From assembly GCF_002287065.1 (NCBI RefSeq), contig NZ_NSJZ01000019.1, forward strand, positions 1 to 35,079: a stretch of DNA of 35,079 nt, written 5' to 3'. The translations under genes and the position numbers were made by a program. The notes under the pieces were generated by a model. It was given only the letters and a program-made list of their open reading frames with translations, made no database searches and had not been told where the DNA came from. Shown piece after piece: positions 16,581 through 24,429 of this stretch; the stretch's first letter is position 1; every line of letters begins with the position of its first letter. Origin of the DNA: Paracoccus salipaludis (GTDB lineage: Bacteria; Pseudomonadota; Alphaproteobacteria; Rhodobacterales; Rhodobacteraceae).

Positions 16581-17699
16581 TCAGCTCCGTGCCGCGATTT
16601 CGCCGGGGCGCTGGTTGGGGAAGACGGTCATGATCTCGTCCTCGCTCCAGCCCTGGCGCGAGGTGCGTTGAAGCATGTCGGTCACCGGCTTGCGGTTGGC
16701 CTGATACTGCGCCAGTGCCTCGGCGACCGAGCCGGCCGCCTCCAGCGCGTCGGACAGCGCGCCCGCGTCCAGCACGGCCGAGTTGGCCCCCTGCCCCTGG
16801 TGGTGCAGCATCGCATGGGCCGCGTCGCCGATCAGGACCACCGAGCCGGAATGCCAGCTGTCCACCGGGTCGATGTCATAGACGGCCCGCAGGTTCACCT
16901 TCTCCATGTCGAGGCCCTCGGTGATCTTCACCAGCCTGTCGTCGAAGCCGCCCACGACCCTGAGCAGCTGTTCCTTGCTGCCCTGCGGCGCGGGCGTGGA
17001 ATCCGTCGCAAGGCAGGTCACGTCGTAGGAGACCTCGTTGCGGTGAAGCAGCGGCAGCAGATAGATCTTGGTGCCGTGGCCCAGGTACATGCGCAGGTTG
17101 CCGTCCCCGACCAGCCCGAAGGTGTCGGCAATCGGGATCACGGCGCGATAGGCGTGCTCGCCCGCGAAGACGGGGGCGTGGTCGCCGAACAGGTGCTGGC
17201 GCACCTGCGAGCGGATGCCGTCGGCGCCCACGATCAGGTCGGCCTCGATCTCGGTCCCGTTGTGGAAGATGGCGGTCGCGGTGCTGCCGTTGTCGGTCAG
17301 CCTGACCAGTCTGTGGTCCAGCTTGACCATGCCCTCGGGCAGCACGCCCAGCAGCGCGTCGATGAAGTCGCCGCGATGCACGAAATGGGTCGAGGCGTTG
17401 AAGGCCTGCTTTTCCGGCCATTCCTCCATCGCGATGCGCTGGCCCTGCGCGGTCAGGATCTCGAAGAAGTTGCTGGCCGTGGTGACCCGGTCGATGGCGT
17501 CGAAGATCCCGAGCTTGCGGAACTGGTCCATGGTCGAGGGGCGCAGGCCGATCCCGGCGCCGACCTCGCGGACCTGCCGCGCCTGTTCGTAGACGGTGAC
17601 ATCGGCGCCCAGCCGGCTGAGGGCCAGAGCGGCGGTCGCGCCCGCATAGCCGGCGCCGATCACGGCGACGCGCAGGCTTTTCAGAGTATCAGGTGTCAT
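16581..17699 (-). CDS. FAD-dependent aromatic monooxygenase (class A, salicylate-hydroxylase-like)
   Basis: 372 residues with the FAD-binding GAGYAG (15-20) and E39 of the Rossmann fold, the DxxxGADGIRS loop near 155-163 and the second FAD motif IGDAAHAMLHHQGQGAN near 290. Such enzymes use NAD(P)H and O2 to hydroxylate (often decarboxylating) phenolic or N-heteroaromatic acids. Salicylate 1-hydroxylase or 6-hydroxynicotinate 3-monooxygenase are the nearest well-known types, but the exact substrate cannot be called. The start at 17699 follows GGGGGGAG and lies 25 bases after the phosphotriesterase-like gene. If it produced catechol it would feed catA. Confidence 0.85.
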   Translation of the reverse strand: MTPDTLKSLRVAVIGAGYAGATAALALSRLGADVTVYEQARQVREVGAGIGLRPSTMDQFRKLGIFDAIDRVTTASNFFEILTAQGQRIAMEEWPEKQAFNASTHFVHRGDFIDALLGVLPEGMVKLDHRLVRLTDNGSTATAIFHNGTEIEADLIVGADGIRSQVRQHLFGDHAPVFAGEHAYRAVIPIADTFGLVGDGNLRMYLGHGTKIYLLPLLHRNEVSYDVTCLATDSTPAPQGSKEQLLRVVGGFDDRLVKITEGLDMEKVNLRAVYDIDPVDSWHSGSVVLIGDAAHAMLHHQGQGANSAVLDAGALSDALEAAGSVAEALAQYQANRKPVTDMLQRTSRQGWSEDEIMTVFPNQRPGEIAARS

Positions 17700-17724
17700 G
17701 GCTCCCCCCTTGAAACCCGTTTCG

Positions 17725-18702
17725 TTACTGAGCGGAGATCGGCTGCAGGGTCAGGAACTCTGCCGCGAGCTGCGCGAAGATCCTGTCGATGGTGGCGTCA
17801 TCGATCCCCGCCCCGTGAAGGTCGGGGATGAGCTGTTCGAACAGGTAGTTGACGGTGTGCCCCTTGACGCCGGGCCAGCCGAGCGGCGAGCAGTTCGCAT
17901 CCGCCGAGACGAGCACCTGGTCCACAAGCCCGCCCTGCAGATAGCGGAGAAGATGATCCAGGCGTTCCTGCCGCGGGCGACCCCAGAACGGCGGGTCGGG
18001 CAGTTCCAGGTCATAGCCGAAGGTGTCGAAGCCGATCCGGCCGCCGGCTGCGAGAATGGCCTGTTCGTTGATCCTGCCCTGGCTCACGCCGTCGTCGGCA
18101 TGGCCGAAAAGGACGCGGTGGCAGGGCAGCCCTTCTTCCGCGAAGATGGCAAGCGCCGGCTCGCAGTCCACGGCGAGGTGGGTGAAGATCGGCGCGCCCG
18201 TGACCTTCGAGGCGCGGGCCGCGGCGCGGTAGATGCGCTTGTCCAGTTCCTTCATCTTGAAGCCGCGGCTGACGCCGACCTTGATGATGCCGGCCTTCGC
18301 CCCGCTGGTGCCGATGCCCACGTCGATCTCGTGGACGAACTGGTCGGTCAGGTATTCGACGCTGGCGCGCTCGAAGAAGGGCAGCGCGGTGTCGCCGCCG
18401 ACAAAGCCGGTGCTGGCGACGATATGGACCTCGGTCTTGGCCGACAGGGACTTGTAATAGTCCACGTCGCGGCCGTTGCAGATGCCGGTCGCGTCCACGA
18501 AGGTCGCAGCACCCCAGGGCTTGGCGTTCTCGTGGAACTGCCGCAGCTTGGGCACCGTCTCGTCATAGCGTTCTTCCGGCGTCTTCCACCAGCGGCTGTC
18601 AAGCTCGCTGCCGGGCATGCCGTAGCCGATATGTTCGTGGATGGCGACGAACCCCAGTTCATGCGCCGAAATCGTGCCAAGGACCGTGTTTACGCGTGTC
18701 AT
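17725..18702 (-). CDS. Phosphotriesterase-family metal hydrolase (likely lactonase)
   Basis: 325 residues, a complete PTE-type amidohydrolase barrel: H22 and H24 (AIHEHIG), the bridging lysine K141 (IIKVG), H175 (FTHLAVD), H201 (LFGHADD) and D268 (SADAN). Modern members are mostly lactonases, with organophosphate activity as a side reaction. ATG 18702 shares a base with the upstream stop (TGATG); the TTG before it is not needed. It is directly coupled to a paralogue that lacks all these ligands. Probably opens a lactone or cleaves an ester formed in the pathway; the substrate is unknown. Confidence 0.88.
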   Translation of the reverse strand: MTRVNTVLGTISAHELGFVAIHEHIGYGMPGSELDSRWWKTPEERYDETVPKLRQFHENAKPWGAATFVDATGICNGRDVDYYKSLSAKTEVHIVASTGFVGGDTALPFFERASVEYLTDQFVHEIDVGIGTSGAKAGIIKVGVSRGFKMKELDKRIYRAAARASKVTGAPIFTHLAVDCEPALAIFAEEGLPCHRVLFGHADDGVSQGRINEQAILAAGGRIGFDTFGYDLELPDPPFWGRPRQERLDHLLRYLQGGLVDQVLVSADANCSPLGWPGVKGHTVNYLFEQLIPDLHGAGIDDATIDRIFAQLAAEFLTLQPISAQ

Positions 18703-19763
18703 CAAGCTTCTCCGCCCACGCTCAGAAGGCGCGCGGGGTTCGTGATCAGGATCTGGTCGATCAGGTCCCGGGAAACGCCCGCCTGTTCCAGCATGGGCAC
18801 GAAGGTCGTCAGGACGGTGGCGAAGGGCAGGTCGTTGCCCGGCTCGCCGAAGGCCACGCCGGTGGCGCTGGACGACAGGACGATGCGGTCGGCATGGCCC
18901 GCCCCGATCAGGTCGAGGACCAGGGCCACGCGCTCGGCATCGCTGACGTAGAAGGGATCGGTCGAGCCCACGTGGTCGATGCCGACGCAGGCCCCGGCCT
19001 GCGCCACCGCCAGGGGCCAGCCCTTGGCAACGGCGTCGCGGCGGTCGAGCCCGGCGATCACGACACGGTCAGGCCGCATCGACTCCTCGATGGCCAACTG
19101 CAGTTCCGCAAGCGCATCCGAGCCGCACCGGATGAAGACCGGCACCCCGTAGGTCGCGCCGGCCCGCGCCGCGCCGCGCACCAGGCTGCCATCGGTGGCC
19201 GTCATGCCCTCGAGGCTGACCGCCGTGCAGATCATCCCGGCGGGCGCACGCCGCTCCAGCCGCGGAACGACCATGCCTTCGTTCACTTCGCGGCCGAACA
19301 TCTCGGCGAATTTCTGGGCGGGCCAGGGGGTCGGGGGGTTCGTCTGCGGGGTCAGGAAATACCCGCCCAGCATGTTCTCCGGCCCCTGCCCGGACGTGGC
19401 GACGATATGGACGCCGGTGGCGCGGGACAGTGCCTCGTACAGCCGCAGGTCGCGCCCCTGGAACATGCCGGTGGCGTCGACGATCGTGCCGCCGCCCGCC
19501 GCCTTGAACTCGGCCAGCCTGGCCGCCAGCCGGTCGAAGACCTCGGCGCGGTCGATCCTGATGTCGAAAGCGTACTCGGCGCCGGGCAGCACATACATCA
19601 GCGCCTCGCTCAGCAGCGTCACGCCAAGCTGGCTCGCCTCCACCGCGCCAAGCACGGTGTTGACCGTGCCAACGGTGGCCTCCCTGTCAGCGGGCCGGTC
19701 GAGAAACAGCGAGGTGAACGGCGGCACCGGTTCAGCCGCGCCGCGGCTGTGTTTAAGGCACAT
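18702..19763 (-). CDS. Phosphotriesterase-fold paralogue lacking all metal ligands
   Basis: 353 residues. The chain aligns with the next gene along its length (TVNTVLGAVEASQLGV against RVNTVLGTISAHELGF; VDATGMFQGRDLRLYEALS against VDATGICNGRDVDYYKSLS). At the metal sites it has S52-E53-A54 in place of HEH, C179 instead of the bridging lysine, R212 instead of the THL histidine, G238 instead of the GHAD histidine and S299 instead of the SADAN aspartate. It therefore cannot bind the usual dinuclear centre and is probably a partner subunit or a protein with new chemistry. I chose ATG 19763, preceded by GGGAGGAAATC, over an upstream GTG/ATG. First gene of the hydrolase operon. Confidence 0.8.
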   Translation of the reverse strand: MCLKHSRGAAEPVPPFTSLFLDRPADREATVGTVNTVLGAVEASQLGVTLLSEALMYVLPGAEYAFDIRIDRAEVFDRLAARLAEFKAAGGGTIVDATGMFQGRDLRLYEALSRATGVHIVATSGQGPENMLGGYFLTPQTNPPTPWPAQKFAEMFGREVNEGMVVPRLERRAPAGMICTAVSLEGMTATDGSLVRGAARAGATYGVPVFIRCGSDALAELQLAIEESMRPDRVVIAGLDRRDAVAKGWPLAVAQAGACVGIDHVGSTDPFYVSDAERVALVLDLIGAGHADRIVLSSSATGVAFGEPGNDLPFATVLTTFVPMLEQAGVSRDLIDQILITNPARLLSVGGEA

Positions 19764-19854
19764 GATTTCCTCCCTTTGGCGCAGGAGAACGGCGTTCTTC
19801 CCCACCCAGAACACGTCCGTCGCGATCGGGACGGCGCTCCCTCCGGCCGTCCTT

Positions 19855-19876
19855 ATTGTGCTATTATTATAACAAT
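19855..19876 (-). promoter_or_regulatory. AT-rich inverted repeat with -10-like box; candidate GntR operator/promoter
   Basis: The minus strand reads ATTGT-N12-ACAAT, with a perfect TATAAT at 19871-19866 inside it. This is a striking AT-rich island in GC-rich DNA, about 90 bases before the start of the hydrolase operon and just after the GntR gene. A dyad over a -10 box is what an autogenous or operon-specific repressor site would look like. The -35 element is weak (CTCTTT at about the right distance). Confidence 0.55.
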
Positions 19877-19899
19877 GGCTGGGACAAGAAAAGAGGTTT

Positions 19900-20640
19900 T
19901 CAGCGGTTGATGCTGAGGGCGTACTTGAAGTCTTCGGCGCGGTGCACCGCGCGCCGCCACAGGCCCGGATACCCGTCGGCCTTGAACATGGTCGTCACCG
20001 TGACAAGCACGGGGTCGCCCGCCTTGACATCAAGCGCGTCCGCTTCTTCCCCCGTGGCGCCTGCGGCCCATATATTCTGCTCGCCATGCGTGAAGACGAT
20101 GCCAAGCTGCTGTTCCACCAGTGAAAAGATCGTTCCGCTGCGCTCGAGTTCTTCCTTGCCGGGAAGGAAGCCGGGCGGCGTCCGCAGATAGCTGGCGGCC
20201 AGAACCAGCGGAGAGTCCTCGACAAGGATGACCCTCTTGAGATGAAGCAGTTCCTCGCCCGGCTCGAGGCCGAGCGCCTGCCTGACCTCCTCCGGCGCCT
20301 CGACCCTCCGGACGTCCAGCACGCGCGAGGTCGGCTTCATCCCCTGCTCTGTCAGGTACCGGCTGAGCCCGCCGATTTCGACGGCCGACGGAAGGCGCAC
20401 GTTCAGGCCGCGGACGGGAAAGGTGCCCTTGGCGCGGTGGCGGATGACGAAGCCCTCGTCCGCCAAGCCCTTCAGCGCCTGCCGAATCGGCGCGCGGCTC
20501 ACCTGGAACCGCTTGATCAGCCCGTTCTCGGTCAGGACCGGGGCCGCCGTGCGGTCCGGGTCCTGCAGTTCGTCGATCAGGATCTGCTTGATCTGGCTGT
20601 GCAGGGGGACCGGCGAAGATCGGTCAACGGTGCGCTTCAT
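19900..20640 (-). CDS. GntR-family regulator with UTRA domain (HutC subfamily)
   Basis: 246 residues: an N-terminal winged helix (PLHSQIKQILIDEL, then LIKRFQVSRAPIRQALKGLA and FVIRHRAKGTFP) followed from about 80 by a UTRA ligand-binding domain (LGLEPGEELLHLKRV, SYLRTPPGFLPG). Such proteins usually repress a neighbouring catabolic operon until a small effector binds the UTRA domain. It lies directly upstream of the hydrolase operon on the same strand, and the candidate operator at 19855-19876 follows its stop. The start at 20640 follows GTGAGGACC. The inducer is probably the operon's substrate or an intermediate. Confidence 0.9.
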   Translation of the reverse strand: MKRTVDRSSPVPLHSQIKQILIDELQDPDRTAAPVLTENGLIKRFQVSRAPIRQALKGLADEGFVIRHRAKGTFPVRGLNVRLPSAVEIGGLSRYLTEQGMKPTSRVLDVRRVEAPEEVRQALGLEPGEELLHLKRVILVEDSPLVLAASYLRTPPGFLPGKEELERSGTIFSLVEQQLGIVFTHGEQNIWAAGATGEEADALDVKAGDPVLVTVTTMFKADGYPGLWRRAVHRAEDFKYALSINR

Positions 20641-20699
20641 GACTGGTCCTCACAGGCGGGCGGCTGAACCCGTCCCCTTGCCTTCGGCAGGGCGGGCTT

Positions 20700-21773
20700 T
20701 CAAGCCAGGGACTGCTCCAGCCCCTCTTCCAGGATGTTCCGGGGCAGGTCGATGCCGATGAACACCATCCGGCTTTGCCGCGGCTCGCCGGGTTGCCACG
20801 CCGGTCCCAGGTCGCTGCCCATGACCTGGTGGACCCCTTGGAAAATGACCTTGCGGTCGAGGCCCTTCATGCTCAGCACGCCCTTGTAGCGCAGCATGTT
20901 CGGGCCGTGCACATCGACGACGGCGGTCAGGAACTCTTCCAGGCGGACCGGGTCGAAGGGGCGGTCGGCCCTGTAAACGAAGCTTTTCACGTCGTCGTCG
21001 TGGTGATGGTGATGCCCGTGCCCGTGCCCGTGCCCGTGCCCGCCCTGAGCATGGCCTTCGGCATCATGCCGGCAATGCCCGTGGTCATGGTCGCAGTGGT
21101 CGTGCGCATGGTCGTCGCCGGTCAGGAACTCCGGGTCGATGTCCAGCCTGGCGTTCAGGTTGAAGCCCTGCAGATCCAGCACCTTGCCGAGCGGCACGTC
21201 CCCGAAACGGGCCATCTCGACCGGCGCGCGCGGGTTCATCCTCTTCAGTCGGGGGATCAGCGTTTCGAGAGCGTCGCGATCCGCCAGGTCGGCCTTGGTC
21301 ACGAAGATCCGGTCGGCGAAGCCGATCTGCCGGCGCACCTCCTGCCGGGCGTCCAGCTGCTGGTCGGCGTGCTTGGCGTCCACCAGCGTGATGATGGAAT
21401 CGAGGACGTAGCTGCCGGCCACGTCCTCGTCCATGAAGAAGGTCTGCGCCACGGGACCGGGGTCGGCCAGCCCCGTCGTCTCGATGACGACACGGTCGAA
21501 GTCGAGTTCCCCTTCGTGCCGCTTGACGGCCAGCATCCGCAGGGTGCTGCGCAGATCCTCGCGGATGCTGCAGCAGATGCACCCGTTGCTCATCTGGATG
21601 ATCTGCTCGTTGCTGTCCGAAACGAGGATGTCGTTGTCGATGTTCTCCTCGCCGAACTCGTTCTCGATGACGGCGATCTTCTGGCCATGCGCTTCGCCGA
21701 GCACGCGCTTGAGCAGCGTGGTCTTCCCGGAACCCAGAAAGCCGGTCAGAATCGTCGCGGAGATGAGGGTCAT
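20700..21773 (-). CDS. CobW/COG0523 GTPase, putative metallochaperone
   Basis: 357 residues. G1/P-loop GFLGSGKTT (11-19), the metal-binding CxCC motif C65-I-C-C68, the guanine-specificity motif TKAD near 160, and a C-terminal CobW_C domain. Between the domains there is a His-rich linker (about 15 histidines, HGHGHGHGHHHHHDDD), typical of zinc-handling COG0523 proteins. It couples GTP hydrolysis to metal transfer to client proteins in the cytoplasm. ATG 21773 has only a weak AAGGCGC leader. Its position 59 bases ahead of the GntR gene and near PTE- and MBL-type metalloenzymes suggests it loads metal into one of them, which is inference. No Zur box was recognised. Confidence 0.88.
   Translation of the reverse strand: MTLISATILTGFLGSGKTTLLKRVLGEAHGQKIAVIENEFGEENIDNDILVSDSNEQIIQMSNGCICCSIREDLRSTLRMLAVKRHEGELDFDRVVIETTGLADPGPVAQTFFMDEDVAGSYVLDSIITLVDAKHADQQLDARQEVRRQIGFADRIFVTKADLADRDALETLIPRLKRMNPRAPVEMARFGDVPLGKVLDLQGFNLNARLDIDPEFLTGDDHAHDHCDHDHGHCRHDAEGHAQGGHGHGHGHGHHHHHDDDVKSFVYRADRPFDPVRLEEFLTAVVDVHGPNMLRYKGVLSMKGLDRKVIFQGVHQVMGSDLGPAWQPGEPRQSRMVFIGIDLPRNILEEGLEQSLA
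21014..21043. repeat. CCCGTG hexanucleotide repeat in the CobW gene
   Basis: About five tandem CCCGTG units encode the (HG)n part of the His-rich linker on the minus strand. Slippage would add or remove two residues without a frameshift, so the length may vary between strains. Confidence 0.6.
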
Positions 21774-21972
21774 GCGCCTTGCCTGTGGACTGCGAGATTC
21801 CCGCGGTTGTCGGTTAAGACCGAGGCAAGCGTCAAGTCCCGGCGCCGCCACGGACGCGAGCCGGGCGTCCCGGCGGCGGGCTCCGGAACGGCAAGGGCCC
21901 TGCCCTCATCGCCCGGATCGCGCTGAAGGCGGGCAGGCGAACCTGTGCCGGACTTCGTCACGCCTGCACCCA
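21774..21972. other. Intergenic region between CobW and mobR
   Basis: About 200 bases with no supported gene. A GCCGGG-CGT-CCCGGC hairpin near 21857-21872 could end mobR transcripts. A TTGACG on the minus strand near 21834 could be a -35 for the CobW gene, but I find no convincing -10. Confidence 0.35.
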
Positions 21973-22410
21973 TCAGTCGCCCGCCGCGGCCAGCGCGCGG
22001 GCGACCAGGGCGACGAATGTCGCGCGCTCGGCCTCGGAAAGCCCCGGCAGGATGTCGGCCTGGATCGCGGCCACGCGCGGGGCCAGCCGGGCATGCAGGT
22101 CCCGGCCCGCGCCGGTCAGCTCCAGCTCGATGGCGCGCCGGTCATGGGCGCTGGCCGTGCGCGCGATCAGGCCCTTCTTCGCCAGCCGCTCGGCCACGGC
22201 CCCGACCGTCGCGCGGTCCTTGCCGATGGCGCGCGCAAGCGACGCCTGATCCAGCCCGGGCTCGGCCGCGAGCGCATCCATCATCGCGAACTGGACCGGC
22301 GTCAGGTCCTCGCCCGCTTGCGCCATCGCCGCGGCGAAGACCTGCGTGGACAACTGGTGCAGGCGCCGGATCAGGTGGCCGGGCATGGTGCGGAGGGTTG
22401 GGTCAGTCAC
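21973..22410 (-). CDS. mobR: MarR-family regulator, probable MobR
   Basis: 145 residues with a MarR winged helix: LTPVQFAMMDALAAEPGLDQ, recognition region ASLARAIGKDRATVGAVAER and wing SAHDRRAIELELT. It starts at GTG 22410, seven bases after AGGA; an internal ATG at 22386 is possible. It is divergent from a 3-hydroxybenzoate 4-hydroxylase gene, the arrangement described for mobR-mobA in Comamonas testosteroni, where MobR represses mobA and 3-hydroxybenzoate relieves it. The name is inferred from this context and the family. Confidence 0.8.
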   Translation of the reverse strand: MTDPTLRTMPGHLIRRLHQLSTQVFAAAMAQAGEDLTPVQFAMMDALAAEPGLDQASLARAIGKDRATVGAVAERLAKKGLIARTASAHDRRAIELELTGAGRDLHARLAPRVAAIQADILPGLSEAERATFVALVARALAAAGD

Positions 22411-22438
22411 CGTCGTTCCTGTCGGGCAAGGCGCAGTT

Positions 22439-22448
22439 TGTAGCTACA
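22439..22448. promoter_or_regulatory. Palindrome in the mobR-mobA divergent promoter region
   Basis: TGTAGCTACA is a perfect 10-bp palindrome placed 29 bases from the mobR start and 66 from mobA. MarR proteins bind short dyads, so it is a candidate operator. A possible mobA promoter follows it (TTGCCT, 17 bases, TATGCC), with GGGAGGA directly before the mobA ATG. Confidence 0.5.
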
Positions 22449-22513
22449 CTTACTTGTCCTTGCCTGCCAAGCCGCCAGATTGTATGCCGTCTTACCAAAT
22501 CAGGGAGGATCAC

Positions 22514-24385
22514 ATGCAGTATCACCGCGACGGCTTCCGCCCCGGCGACCCGACCATCCGGCCCGCGGCCCCGGGGGTTCCCGAGGACGGCACCCCGCTG
22601 CCTGACAGGATGGACGTGCTGATCGTCGGCAGCGGACCCGCCGGGCTGACGCTGGCCGCCCAGCTTTCGGCCTTCCCCGAGATCGTCACCCGCCTGGTCG
22701 AGCGCCGCGAGGGCCCGATGGACAAGGGCCAGGCCGACGGCATCTCTTGCCGCTCGATGGAGATGTTTCAGGCCTTCGGCTTCGCTTCCACCGTGCTGGA
22801 CCAGGGCTATTGGGTGAACGAGACGACCTTCTGGAAGCCCGATCCCGCCGATCCGTCGCGCCTGACGCGCAACGGCCGCATCCAGGACGTCGAGGACGGC
22901 CTGTCCGAGATGCCGCACGTGATCCTGAACCAGGCGCGCGTCCATGACATGTACCTGGACATCATGCGCAACAGCCCGAACCGGCTGAGCCCCGACTATG
23001 GCCTGACCCTGCGCGATCTGACCGTGGCGGACAGCGGCGATCACCCGGTGACGGCGGTGCTGGAGGCGGCCGACGGCAGCACCCGGACGGTCCGGGCGCG
23101 CTATGCGGTCGGCTGCGACGGCGCGCGCAGCGCCGTGCGCCGGGCCATCGGGCGCGAGCTGAGGGGCGATTCCGCCAACCAGGCCTGGGGGGTGATGGAC
23201 GTGCTCTGCGTCACCGACTTCCCCGACATCCGCATGAAGTCGATCCTGAAATCCTCGCAGGGCAGCGTCCTGATCATCCCCCGCGAGGGCGGTTACCTGA
23301 CGCGCATCTATATCGAGCTGGACAAGCTCGCCCCCGGCGAACGGGTCGCCGACCGCGCCATCACCGTTGAAAAGCTGATCGCCTCGGCGCAGGCGGTCTT
23401 TGCGCCCTATTCGCTCGACGTCCGCGAGGTCGCCTGGTGGTCGGTCTACGAAATCGGCCAGCGCCTGACCGACAGGTTCGACGACGTGCCGGAAGGGTCG
23501 GACCGCCTGCCCTGCGTGTTCATCGCGGGCGACGCCTGCCACACCCACAGCCCCAAGGCTGGGCAAGGGATGAACGTGTCGATGGGGGACACCTTCAACC
23601 TCGGCTGGAAGCTGGCCGCCGTGCTGCGGGGCCGCGCCGACCCCGCCATCCTGCACAGCTATTCGGCCGAGCGGCAGGGCGTGGCGCAGGACCTCATCGA
23701 CTTCGACCGCAAATGGGCCCGGATCATGAGCGAGCGCCCCGAGGACGCCGCGGCCGGGGACACGCCGCTGTTCCAGCGCAGCTTCATCGAGAACGGCCGC
23801 TACACCGCCGGCATGCAGGTGACCTATGCGCCCTCGACCCTGACCGGCGGGGCGACGCACCAGCACCTGGCGACGGGCTATCCCATCGGGGCACGGTTCC
23901 ATTCCGCCCCCGTGATCCGGCTTGCCGACGCGCGGCCGATGCAGCTTGGCCATGCGGTCACGGCGGACGGCCGCTGGCGGCTGTTCGCCTTTGCGCCCCA
24001 TGAGGACCCGGGCGCCGAGGGTTCGGCGATCCAGCGGTTGTGCGCCTTCCTGGCGGACGACCCCGCCTCGCCGCTGCGCCACAACCGTCCGGGCGAGGAT
24101 GTGGACGCCCAGATCGACCTGCGTGCCGTCTTCCCGCAGAACTTCCGAGAGCTGAAGCTGGAAGAACTGCCGCCGCTGCTTCTGCCCCGCAGCGGCAGGC
24201 TGGGGCTGATCGACTATGAAAAGGTCTACTGCGCCGATCCCGCGCAGGACATCCATGCGCTGCGGGGCATCGACCGCAGCCGCGGCGCCCTGGTCGTGGT
24301 TCGTCCCGACCAGTATGTCGCCCATGTGCTGCCTCTGGACGCGACCGATGAGCTTGCAGCCTTCTTCGACGGCTTCCTGATCTGA
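22514..24385 (+). CDS. mobA: 3-hydroxybenzoate 4-monooxygenase
   Basis: 623 residues of the phenol 2-monooxygenase-like flavoprotein group. The N-terminus MQYHRDGFRPGDP is close to MobA of Comamonas testosteroni. Motifs: FAD-binding GSGPAG (39-44), YAVGCDGARSAVRR near 196-210, the second FAD motif IAGDACHTHSPKAGQGMN near 336-353, and a C-terminal thioredoxin-like domain (about 450-620, with VVVRPDQYVAHVLP). It hydroxylates 3-hydroxybenzoate to protocatechuate with NADPH and O2. The start at 22514 follows GGGAGGA. No protocatechuate ring-cleavage genes are in the window, so its product must be handled elsewhere. A strong hairpin follows the stop. Confidence 0.88.
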   Translation: MQYHRDGFRPGDPTIRPAAPGVPEDGTPLPDRMDVLIVGSGPAGLTLAAQLSAFPEIVTRLVERREGPMDKGQADGISCRSMEMFQAFGFASTVLDQGYWVNETTFWKPDPADPSRLTRNGRIQDVEDGLSEMPHVILNQARVHDMYLDIMRNSPNRLSPDYGLTLRDLTVADSGDHPVTAVLEAADGSTRTVRARYAVGCDGARSAVRRAIGRELRGDSANQAWGVMDVLCVTDFPDIRMKSILKSSQGSVLIIPREGGYLTRIYIELDKLAPGERVADRAITVEKLIASAQAVFAPYSLDVREVAWWSVYEIGQRLTDRFDDVPEGSDRLPCVFIAGDACHTHSPKAGQGMNVSMGDTFNLGWKLAAVLRGRADPAILHSYSAERQGVAQDLIDFDRKWARIMSERPEDAAAGDTPLFQRSFIENGRYTAGMQVTYAPSTLTGGATHQHLATGYPIGARFHSAPVIRLADARPMQLGHAVTADGRWRLFAFAPHEDPGAEGSAIQRLCAFLADDPASPLRHNRPGEDVDAQIDLRAVFPQNFRELKLEELPPLLLPRSGRLGLIDYEKVYCADPAQDIHALRGIDRSRGALVVVRPDQYVAHVLPLDATDELAAFFDGFLI

Positions 24386-24397
24386 CGCGCGCCCCAA

Positions 24398-24424
24398 GGC
24401 CCGGCCGGACCACCCGGCCGGGCC
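24398..24424 (+). terminator. Hairpin after mobA
   Basis: GGCCCGGCCGG (24398-24408) pairs perfectly with CCGGCCGGGCC (24414-24424) around the loop ACCAC, 13 bases after the mobA stop. A T-run is lacking (GTTGC follows), so this is a likely but atypical terminator. Confidence 0.6.
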
Positions 24425-24429
24425 GTTGC

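Noticed and set aside
21001..21050. Phase-variable simple repeat
   Set aside because: The CCCGTG units are multiples of three and encode a His-rich linker common in this protein family, so no on/off switching is expected.
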